This document shows, piece by piece, positions 1 through 5,338 of a stretch of 10,962 nt of DNA (its first letter is position 1; every line of letters starts with the position of its first letter). The notes under the pieces are model-generated. The model was not told the origin of the DNA and did no database searches. It saw only the letters and a list, made by a program, of their open reading frames with translations. Source of the DNA: Microcaldota archaeon (GTDB lineage Archaea; Micrarchaeota; Micrarchaeia; CAILAH01); NCBI GenBank assembly GCA_026419815.1, contig JAOAKR010000021.1, forward strand, positions 1 to 10,962, given 5' to 3'. A program made the translations under genes and the position numbers.

Positions 1-1
1 G

Positions 2-496
2 CGCGAAGTATGTGTTGCTGCGCCATCATTCATTACGGCACTTGCGCGCACGTTATCACAAAAAGTGGCTGGCGTGCCCAGCTATGTGTTCTCTTTTGAG
101 GTAACACACCACGGCCCTACAGGCAACTTCCCGATAGTGTTTGTTGAGATTGGCAGCTGTGCCGCTGACTGGGGCAACGAAGGTGCCGGCAGGGCTATTG
201 CGGAGGCGGTGTGCAGCCTTGAGGCCGCACAGGACGGCGAGGTTGTGATGGGTGTGGGTGGGCCGCACTATGCGCCCAACTTTACCAAGCTGGCCGATAA
301 ATACCGTATTGGGCATATAATCCCTAAATATGCGGTAGATGGGCTTGAGTATGGAACGTTCGCAATGGGGATTGAGCGCTCAACTGATAAGGTTGAGAAA
401 GTGCTTATAGACTGGAAAGGGCTTGATGGCCGGCAGCGCGAGAAGATTGCAAGATTTTGTGATGAGGTCGGGATTGAGCACATTAAATACAAATGA
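2..496 (+). CDS. dtdA: D-aminoacyl-tRNA deacylase, archaeal DtdA/GEK1 type (5' truncated by window edge)
   Basis: This enzyme hydrolyses D-amino acids from mischarged tRNAs, a translation quality-control step in the cytoplasm. The frame is open from base 2 without a stop, so the gene begins outside the window and about 164 C-terminal codons are visible. An internal GTG at 65 is not the likely start, because the upstream residues (REVCVAAPSFITALARTL) continue into the conserved block. The family signature EVTHHGPTG lies at 98-124, the second signature GVGGPHYAP at 251-277 (a Pro where I expect a Gly, as in GGGHYAP), and the C-terminal MGIERS block near 364-381. The protein ends in HIKYK. These His- and Glu-containing blocks are hallmarks of the zinc-dependent DtdA/GEK1 family, which is unrelated to bacterial DTD. 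It converges on the nreA-like gene across a 173-bp spacer. The family assignment is confident; the N-terminal third cannot be judged. Confidence 0.93.
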   Translation, partial: REVCVAAPSFITALARTLSQKVAGVPSYVFSFEVTHHGPTGNFPIVFVEIGSCAADWGNEGAGRAIAEAVCSLEAAQDGEVVMGVGGPHYAPNFTKLADKYRIGHIIPKYAVDGLEYGTFAMGIERSTDKVEKVLIDWKGLDGRQREKIARFCDEVGIEHIKYK

Positions 497-542
497 CTTA
501 TCGTGCGAAAAGACACCGCGACCGACACATTAAATGCAAATG
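479..542 (+). repeat. Near-perfect 17-bp direct repeat at the dtdA 3' end
   Basis: CACATTAAATACAAATG (479-495) recurs as CACATTAAATGCAAATG (526-542), 16 of 17 bases identical and offset by 47 bp. The first copy encodes the last dtdA codons and the second lies in the spacer. The flanks do not match and the offset is not a multiple of three, so this is not a duplicated coding block. It may be a small local duplication or chance. Confidence 0.5.
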
Positions 543-669
543 TTTTGAGTGGCGGGCTGTGCTTGCCCAACTCGCATTTCCTATTGGTGTTTCAATCCCA
601 ACTAGACGGAAGAAAAGCGGCTGGTTTGTGTTTGGATTGCGGCGGGCCATAAGTGGGTCTATGAGAACT
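497..669. other. Convergent spacer between dtdA and nreA with a weak hairpin
   Basis: These 173 bp separate two convergent genes. A possible hairpin spans 547-573: GAGT pairs with ACTC and GGGC with GCCC around a 7-nt loop, with a small internal loop between the stems. T-rich stretches occur on both strands: TGTTTT at 541-546 reading +, and TTTTCTT near 610-616 reading -. They could aid termination of either gene. No tRNA and no convincing small ORF was seen. A + strand frame begins with an ATG overlapping the dtdA stop (493), but it runs antisense through nreA and looks spurious. Confidence 0.35.
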
Positions 670-1887
670 CTATCCCAGCCAATCGCTTATCCTTTTCTGC
701 TTGAGCATCACGTCGGCTTTAAGGTAATCCTTCATCGGGTTCTTGAGCAGGAGCGATGCATAGTCAAGCATATCCCTGAGCGAGGAGAACTTTGTGGGCC
801 CGCACCTGAACGCGTTGCGCACATTCTCCCTAACTTGCCACACGCCTACGGGCACCACATACGTTGAGTCAACTTCGCGTATCACCATCACGCGCGCCTG
901 CCTCCTCCTCTCAAACAAGTGTTCAGTAACTGCATAGCGTGACGCATAATATCCGCCAACCTGCAAGTCGGCGTACGCGCTCCTCCCCTCAAACGGCTCG
1001 TGCTCAACTGTAATGTAAGCACCATAAGAAGCAATGCTGCCGGCACTCCCTTCGTTCCACAATGAGCCCATGGCCCACGCCTCAAAATTCTCAAACTCCC
1101 ACCTGCCGGGCATAAGCATTACCACGTAGCGGTTGTGCAGGTACTCGCTGAAATACAATTCGTATGCCCAAAGCTCAGGGCATTCGCGTATAGACTCCAT
1201 ATGTATCCTGGAAATCATGTCATCCATTGCGGTGATGCTCCAACGCGTGGGGACAAGCCGCTGCCGTTGCTGCTGGCCGAGCACGCCCGCACTGAGCACT
1301 TTTGTCAGGTAATAATTGTCGTACCCCCTATAGAGCAATTCCTTGACTGCTGAAACAGCTGAAATGCTTTCTTCGCGGAGTGAATCAATGCGTGAAGGAA
1401 TCTTTGGGTTGCCGGCTATTGAGTACCTCTCAAGCTGGCCGAGCGGACCCATCGGCTGCACAAGCGGGGAAAACACAACTTCCTGCCGGGGCACATACTT
1501 GAACTTCAATTCAACATCCACAGGCGCAGTGGACAGCACTACTTCCTGCATATCCCGTATGTACTTGTCTTTCTGCGTGACCTCGCGCTTTGCAGCGCTC
1601 CTGAACAGCTGGGCGCGCGAGCTAATAATGGATTCAAGCGGCGTGCCAAACATTTTGCGTGGGTCATCCTCAACAGGCACATCGCTTGCCATCGCACCCA
1701 CTGAGACTGTTGGATAGCCCGTGTGGCCAACGAATATGTTTGGGGGGGACGGGCCGAATAGTTCCGCCTTTGCCTTGACGAAAATGTTGTTTTGCACCTG
1801 CACACGCTGGAGTATCGGGCACTGGCCGAGCCCGCACAAATTCCTGGCCCCTTGGCACGAGACGCACATGCCCGCCGGTGGATGCAT
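670..1887 (-). CDS. nreA: NreA-type archaeal DNA repair protein (DUF650/DUF651) with C-terminal PIP box
   Basis: NRE-family proteins are archaeal and linked to DNA damage tolerance and PCNA. This one is 405 aa, full length. Residues 8-23 hold a putative Cys4 metal site (C8, C11, C18, C23) followed by CPIL. The conserved N-terminal block SPPNIFVG is at 47-54 with GYPTVSVGAM at 57-66. VPTRWSITAMDD lies at 212-223, and the C-terminal blocks GGYYASRYAV (311-320) and GVWQVREN (348-355) follow. The last residues, QKRISDWL (397-404), fit the PCNA-interacting consensus Q-x-x-hydrophobic-x-x-aromatic-hydrophobic. The ATG at 1887 is preferred over Met7 (1869) because a TATA-like CTTAAAAAT sits about 25 bp upstream, as for a leaderless mRNA. 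It diverges from the DUF63 gene. The family call is strong; the biochemical activity of the family is not well settled to my knowledge. Confidence 0.92.
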   Translation of the reverse strand: MHPPAGMCVSCQGARNLCGLGQCPILQRVQVQNNIFVKAKAELFGPSPPNIFVGHTGYPTVSVGAMASDVPVEDDPRKMFGTPLESIISSRAQLFRSAAKREVTQKDKYIRDMQEVVLSTAPVDVELKFKYVPRQEVVFSPLVQPMGPLGQLERYSIAGNPKIPSRIDSLREESISAVSAVKELLYRGYDNYYLTKVLSAGVLGQQQRQRLVPTRWSITAMDDMISRIHMESIRECPELWAYELYFSEYLHNRYVVMLMPGRWEFENFEAWAMGSLWNEGSAGSIASYGAYITVEHEPFEGRSAYADLQVGGYYASRYAVTEHLFERRRQARVMVIREVDSTYVVPVGVWQVRENVRNAFRCGPTKFSSLRDMLDYASLLLKNPMKDYLKADVMLKQKRISDWLG

Positions 1888-1907
1888 ACGCTTATTTGGA
1901 GCCTGAC

Positions 1908-1916
1908 ATTTTTAAG
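1908..1916 (-). promoter_or_regulatory. TATA-like box of nreA
   Basis: Read on the minus strand the element is CTTAAAAAT. Its centre lies about 25 bp before the ATG at 1887, the archaeal box A to start-site distance, so the mRNA would begin at or next to the start codon. No Shine-Dalgarno sequence precedes the ATG. Confidence 0.6.
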
Positions 1917-1947
1917 CTGGTCGGAGGTGTGTTTCCGCGTGCATTGC

Positions 1948-1956
1948 TTATAATTA
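1948..1956 (+). promoter_or_regulatory. TATA box of the DUF63-dph5 operon
   Basis: TTATAATTA is centred 25 bp before the ATG at 1977. This supports leaderless transcription and decides the start of the DUF63 gene. The longer frame opening at 1878 would contain the promoter and overlap the nreA start. Confidence 0.68.
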
Positions 1957-1976
1957 TTGGCGGGGCAAAAGCTACT

Positions 1977-2840
1977 ATGGACATCGGCGCTTTCATAAAT
2001 GAGCATTACATCAGCCCCATAATTATGCACGAGGGGTATAACCCAGTGAACACGCTCACCTATGCAATAATAGCGGTAATATGCGCATTCCTGATATACA
2101 AGTGGCTCAAAAGGGAAGGGATTGCAGTTGACCGGCAATTTATGCTCCGTATCCTCCCGTTCATACTGCTTGGGTCAACATTGCGCGTGATAACAGACAG
2201 CATCCATAGCGGTGCAATGCAGGCGTATGATGGGCTCATGAAGCCTGTATATGGCATTGTGCTCGCAAGCCACATATACGATTATGGGTTCCTCACAGTA
2301 ACACCAGGCATCTATGTGGTGGTAGGGCTGTTCACAATCGCACTCATATGGATTTCACACCGGCTGCGTAAGCCCGATTTGGCGCTAGCAGTTGCGTGGG
2401 TGCTGTTTGCGGTGCATTTCCTTATGCTTGTGCCACTTTTCGCGAACTTTGCGTACGCAGCGCTTATACTCGCAATCGCTGGTGCAATCGCTGGTGCGTA
2501 TTATACGCTCAAGAGGAACAGCAACGTGCCGCTGCACTATCTCGTCGTGTTCTCACAGGCGCTTGACGGTGCGGCAACGTTTGTTACGCTGGACATATTC
2601 AACCGCGCAGTGGGGAATATGTATGTTGAGCAGCACGTATTCGCCAACTCGCTATATGCGCTTGTGGGTGGCACGATGCTGCCATTCCTCGTAATAAAGG
2701 CGCTCCTGCCCATCGCAATAATACATTTCCTTGAAAAGGAAAATGACAGCGATGAGCGGGGATACATTGCACTACTCGTGATAATATTCGGCCTCGCGCC
2801 GGGCGTGCGCGACCTGCTCAGGCTTCTTGCTGGAACTTAG
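1977..2840 (+). CDS. DUF63 family integral membrane protein
   Basis: This is a 287-aa polytopic membrane protein of the archaeal DUF63 family, for which I know no established function. Recognisable family blocks are YNPVNTLTYA near the N-terminus, LGSTLRVITDS, TPGIYVVVG, SQALDGAATFVTLD, EQHVF, and the terminal GLAPGVRDLLRL. About seven to eight hydrophobic stretches fit transmembrane helices. Acidic and His residues near helix ends (the LDGAATF and EQHVF blocks) could form an active or transport site, but that is inference. I take the ATG at 1977 rather than 1878: the product then starts MDIGAFINEHYISP, as expected for the family, and a TATA box sits 25 bp upstream. The extra 33 codons look non-genic. 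It is followed after 9 bp by dph5, so the two are probably cotranscribed. The 12-bp tandem repeat at 2472-2495 falls inside a helix. Confidence 0.88.
   Translation: MDIGAFINEHYISPIIMHEGYNPVNTLTYAIIAVICAFLIYKWLKREGIAVDRQFMLRILPFILLGSTLRVITDSIHSGAMQAYDGLMKPVYGIVLASHIYDYGFLTVTPGIYVVVGLFTIALIWISHRLRKPDLALAVAWVLFAVHFLMLVPLFANFAYAALILAIAGAIAGAYYTLKRNSNVPLHYLVVFSQALDGAATFVTLDIFNRAVGNMYVEQHVFANSLYALVGGTMLPFLVIKALLPIAIIHFLEKENDSDERGYIALLVIIFGLAPGVRDLLRLLAGT
2472..2495 (+). repeat. Two-copy 12-bp tandem repeat inside the DUF63 gene
   Basis: GCAATCGCTGGT occurs twice in tandem with no mismatch and encodes Ala-Ile-Ala-Gly twice in a membrane helix. The copies are identical at third positions, which suggests a recent slippage duplication that keeps the frame. 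Confidence 0.8.
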
Positions 2841-2844
2841 GTGG
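2839..2844 (+). promoter_or_regulatory. Shine-Dalgarno site deciding the dph5 start
   Basis: AGGTGG overlaps the DUF63 stop codon and lies 5 nt before the ATG at 2850. It matches the archaeal anti-SD (GGTG core). It favours ATG 2850 over the in-frame GTG at 2841, which lies within the site. Confidence 0.7.
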
Positions 2845-2849
2845 CCATT

Positions 2850-3605
2850 ATGCTCTACATCATAGGGACCGGCTTGTGGAGGGGTGACGACATCTCCGTT
2901 CGCGGGGCAGCGCTGTGCAGAAAATGTGCATACGTATACCTGGATGAGTATACGCGCGCGTTTGATCCTGCCGAGCTTGAAGCGCTGGAAGGCATCATAG
3001 GGAAAAAGATGGTGCGGCTGGGCAGGCACGAGCTTGAGGAAGGGCTTACGTTCCTAAACCAGGCGAAAGATAATGATGTGGCCCTGCTCGTGCCCGGCGA
3101 CCCGCTCGTTGCAACAACTCACATAACAATACTTATGGAGGCGCGCAAGCGCGGGGTACGTGTTGAAGTGGTGCACGGCAGCACCATACACTCAGCAATT
3201 GTGGGCGAAGCTGGCCTGCACATATATAAGGTTGGCGGGGCGTGCACAATACCGATGCGCGAGAAATGCATCAGGCCATACAGCACATACGACAAGATCG
3301 CCGAAAACTGCGCACGCGGGCTGCACACAGTAGTGTTTTTGGACACATCCCCTGAAAAGCAGCTTGCGGTGAAAGAGGCGCTTGAGATTATGCAGGAGAT
3401 TGAGCGTGAGCGCGGTAAAGGGATATTTGCGGATACGTCACGGATTGTGGTGGGATGCAGGATGGGCTCACAGGAACAAGAGCTCGCTTATGCGACCGTG
3501 GATACGCTCAAAGAAATGAGGCTGCCGCTGCCTTGCACCCTTATTGTGCCCGGCAAGCTGCATTTCAGTGAGGAAGAAGCGCTCGCCTTAATTTCAAAAG
3601 GGTAA
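2850..3605 (+). CDS. dph5: Diphthine synthase (diphthamide methyltransferase Dph5/DphB)
   Basis: The enzyme transfers methyl groups from S-adenosylmethionine to the modified histidine of elongation factor 2, the second step of diphthamide synthesis. The 251-aa length is close to the usual archaeal size. From ATG 2850 the protein opens MLYIIGTGLW with DDIS at 13-16, the beta1/loop typical of this tetrapyrrole-methylase-fold family. VPGDPLVATTH (81-91) is the SAM-binding GDP loop. GSTIHSAI (110-117) and IGE-like VGEAGL (118-123) follow, then IRPYSTYDKIAEN (141-153). The C-terminal half contains VFLDT and RIVVGCRMGSQEQ. It is the second gene of an operon with DUF63, and its SD site overlaps the upstream stop, suggesting coupled translation. 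No key motif is missing. Confidence 0.95.
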   Translation: MLYIIGTGLWRGDDISVRGAALCRKCAYVYLDEYTRAFDPAELEALEGIIGKKMVRLGRHELEEGLTFLNQAKDNDVALLVPGDPLVATTHITILMEARKRGVRVEVVHGSTIHSAIVGEAGLHIYKVGGACTIPMREKCIRPYSTYDKIAENCARGLHTVVFLDTSPEKQLAVKEALEIMQEIERERGKGIFADTSRIVVGCRMGSQEQELAYATVDTLKEMRLPLPCTLIVPGKLHFSEEEALALISKG

Positions 3606-3766
3606 GGTAAACTCGTTAAGACCAGGCATAGCATTGGATTTGCCCCTTGGGCCAACTTATTGGCAGAGCGGGAAGCGGGCAGTAGAGAAGTGTTGGATAA
3701 CTAATTGCCACTATATGTTATCGGAGGCGGGGCAAGGGTTAAAAGGATTGCCGGAGAACTTGTGGC
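3606..3766. other. Spacer after dph5 with a possible inverted-repeat operator
   Basis: These 161 bp contain no convincing gene. A short GCCC-CTT-GGGC hairpin lies just downstream of dph5 and may help termination. A 6-bp inverted repeat, GATAAC (3696-3701) and GTTATC (3717-3722), has half-sites 21 bp apart, about two helical turns. It lies 17 bp upstream of the TATA-like element of the next gene, so it could bind a dimeric regulator. Chance is not excluded. Confidence 0.25.
3739..3744 (+). promoter_or_regulatory. TATA-like box of the 148-aa gene
   Basis: TTAAAA, preceded by purine-rich GGCAAGGG (a possible BRE), is centred about 25 bp before the ATG at 3767. This is the leaderless arrangement again. 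Confidence 0.5.
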
Positions 3767-4213
3767 ATGGCAGGCGGGGATACGGAATACACGCGCCTTA
3801 TAACTGCAATCAGGAACAGCAACCTTAGCGTTGAGGACAAAGTTGAGGTTGTTGGCCTAATCGAGCGCGTATACACTGAATACTCAATTGCTGCAAGCGG
3901 TATTGCTGCACTTGTGGGCCTCACTGCCGATGAGGCGGCACGGAAAGCCATACTTGAAGTTATTGCACGCGCACGCGAGCGCGCAGCAGAGGATAAGCCA
4001 ACACTTACACCCGCAGACAGGAAGCTGCTTACCCAATCGCTTTCATACTTAAAGCAGGAGAGTGCTGCCAAGATAATAAGCAGGATTGACAGTGGCGAGC
4101 CTGGGTTCCTTGAAATGCTGTACAAAAAGATAAGCGAGAAACCGAGCATAACGGAGGAAGCCAGCAAGCTCTCCAAATTCCTGGGCACCAAAGAGAAAAC
4201 GCAAACTCTTTAG
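3767..4213 (+). CDS. Small helical cytoplasmic protein of unknown function
   Basis: I do not recognise this 148-aa protein. It has no signal peptide, no membrane segment and no cysteine. It is rich in Ala, Glu, Lys and Arg and looks almost wholly alpha-helical: residues 18-42, 53-75, a Pro-containing break (KPTLTPADR, 77-85), then helices 86-106, 113-123 and 128-139. The tail, TKEKTQTL, is probably disordered. The helix-break-helix pattern and charge would suit a protein- or nucleic-acid-binding adaptor, but there is no motif to prove it. Codon use resembles its neighbours. It has its own TATA-like box, lies downstream of dph5 and converges on priL. That it is a real gene is supported by the promoter spacing and by amphipathic coding character. 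Confidence 0.72.
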   Translation: MAGGDTEYTRLITAIRNSNLSVEDKVEVVGLIERVYTEYSIAASGIAALVGLTADEAARKAILEVIARARERAAEDKPTLTPADRKLLTQSLSYLKQESAAKIISRIDSGEPGFLEMLYKKISEKPSITEEASKLSKFLGTKEKTQTL

Positions 4214-4241
4214 TGCCAAAATTAGCAATTGCCCGATGGCT

Positions 4242-4285
4242 CTTTCTTGCAGACAAATTATGCTGCTTGTGCAAGTGCAAGAAAG
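4242..4285 (+). terminator. 10-bp perfect inverted repeat between convergent genes
   Basis: CTTTCTTGCA (4242-4251) and TGCAAGAAAG (4276-4285) are exact inverted copies around a 24-nt loop. The loop contains a small nested CTTG-TG-CAAG pairing. Lying 29 bp after the stop of the 148-aa gene, it could terminate that transcript or be part of a small RNA. No U-run follows directly. Confidence 0.45.
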
Positions 4286-4307
4286 CAAACAAAGGGAGTA
4301 TCTGACA

Positions 4308-4334
4308 AAAAATTGTGCAATTGCGAGAACGCAA
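4308..4334 (-). terminator. Candidate terminator of priL: hairpin then T-run
   Basis: On the minus strand, TTGCG-TTCT-CGCAA (4334-4321) is followed by TTGCACAA and then a run of six T. This is the order expected for a hairpin plus poly-U terminator, 18 bp past the priL stop. Archaeal termination depends mainly on the U-run, so the hairpin may be incidental. Confidence 0.45.
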
Positions 4335-4351
4335 CAAGTAAGAAACGCAGA

Positions 4352-5284
4352 CTAATCCTGCTGTTTGGCCGCAGGCTTGCGATATTGCAGCGGGCTCTTT
4401 GTACCGCAATCGGCAACGCATATCCCCTGCGATTTCAGGTTGTAGCAAGAGGGGACGTTATACCCTTTGGCGCGGATGTGGTCTATCTGGTACCGCGTGG
4501 TTTTCTCATCAAAATTGGGCGTGCCTGAAAATGCCTGCACAATACGGTCGGTGTCCCACCCGCGCTTTACAAGGAAAGTGGCGAGCGCCCACCTCGCAAG
4601 ATGCCTAACCTTAACGCCAGACTGCATATCAGAAAGTATCTTCTCCATACAAGGCGCAATGTCCTGGCTCTGCCTGCCGAACCCCGGGGTTGCAAGCGAT
4701 ACCTCCGCCTGGATTTCAGAAACCGCGCCCTTAAGCATTGACTTCATATCCTCACTTATGAGCGATTCGCGTATCGGGAGCCCCTCTGAAATTTTGCGGC
4801 GTATAGCTTCCTTGAGCAGCACGGTTATCTCGTGCGGGGATACCTTTATGCGGCCGCCTGCAACGGGCCTGTTTGAGAGCACCATACCTGAAAACTGGGA
4901 GCCATACAGCAAGTAATCCCTAAGCGGGACGTAAAGGTCATCGCCAACGCTTATGCCAAGCTCGCTGAGTAGCATCCTCTCGTGGCCGTTGCGCCGGCAC
5001 AGCTCAAGTGCGCGCGACGTCTCAGCCTCAATGAAGTTCTCTATACGGCGGCCTGCAAGGCTCACTAATAGCCTTGCAACTGCATAGGACTTGATGTCCT
5101 GCACCGCGTCATCACTTGAGAAATAGGCTGGGAGGGGGATGCGCCGGTGCTTGAGCGCGCTTATAACGCGCGATTTTGCAGCCGCAAGCGTGCGCTCATC
5201 AATCTCACCGCCGAGCTGTGCATCACGCACCGCCTTTTTGGACGAGTCAAGGAAAGGATAGTATGCGTGCTCGCGGCTGACCAT
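4352..5284 (-). CDS. priL: DNA primase large subunit PriL
   Basis: PriL is the non-catalytic, iron-sulfur-containing partner of PriS. The heterodimer makes primers for DNA replication, and PriL modulates initiation and product length. The protein is 310 aa, in the lower part of the usual range. The N-terminal half is helical, with YFSSDDAVQD (54-63) and RIENFIEAE (80-88). The C-terminal domain shows four likely 4Fe-4S ligands: C212 (APCMEKIL), C280, C289 and C293. Between them are RHLARWALATFLVKRGW (227-243) and TTRYQIDHI (262-270), a pattern characteristic of archaeal and eukaryotic PriL. C96 lies in the N-terminal part and is probably not a ligand. The ATG at 5284 is supported by a TATA element about 27 bp upstream, shared with the divergent 700-aa gene. 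The basic tail KPAAKQQD is likely flexible. PriS is not in the window. Confidence 0.92.
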   Translation of the reverse strand: MVSREHAYYPFLDSSKKAVRDAQLGGEIDERTLAAAKSRVISALKHRRIPLPAYFSSDDAVQDIKSYAVARLLVSLAGRRIENFIEAETSRALELCRRNGHERMLLSELGISVGDDLYVPLRDYLLYGSQFSGMVLSNRPVAGGRIKVSPHEITVLLKEAIRRKISEGLPIRESLISEDMKSMLKGAVSEIQAEVSLATPGFGRQSQDIAPCMEKILSDMQSGVKVRHLARWALATFLVKRGWDTDRIVQAFSGTPNFDEKTTRYQIDHIRAKGYNVPSCYNLKSQGICVADCGTKSPLQYRKPAAKQQD

Positions 5285-5306
5285 AGGGCACCTTAAGGGT
5301 TTGGAA

Positions 5307-5315
5307 TATTTAATA
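5307..5315. promoter_or_regulatory. Shared bidirectional TATA element, priL and 700-aa membrane protein
   Basis: TATTTAATA is close to its own reverse complement, TATTAAATA. Its centre is 28 bp before the ATG at 5339 (+) and 27 bp before the ATG at 5284 (-). No other AT-rich box exists in the 54-bp spacer, so one element probably serves both leaderless genes. Confidence 0.55.
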
Positions 5316-5338
5316 ACTTTTGAGGGGAATACTTCATT

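Noticed and set aside
588..618. GTTTCAATCCC-type stretch resembling the start of a CRISPR repeat
   Set aside because: It occurs once only. No second copy, spacer spacing or cas gene was seen in the window, so it is a chance resemblance.
493..867. Open frame on + starting with an ATG that overlaps the dtdA stop (ATGA)
   Set aside because: More than half of it is antisense to the well-supported nreA-like gene. The product has no recognisable family and looks like a shadow frame.
1878..1976. 33-codon N-terminal extension of the DUF63 protein from ATG 1878
   Set aside because: It would contain the TATA box and overlap the divergent nreA start. The ATG at 1977 fits both the family N-terminus and the promoter distance.
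3634..3828. 64-codon + frame between dph5 and the 148-aa gene
   Set aside because: It has no SD or TATA element at a suitable distance, an unlikely composition, and overlaps the supported start of the 148-aa gene.
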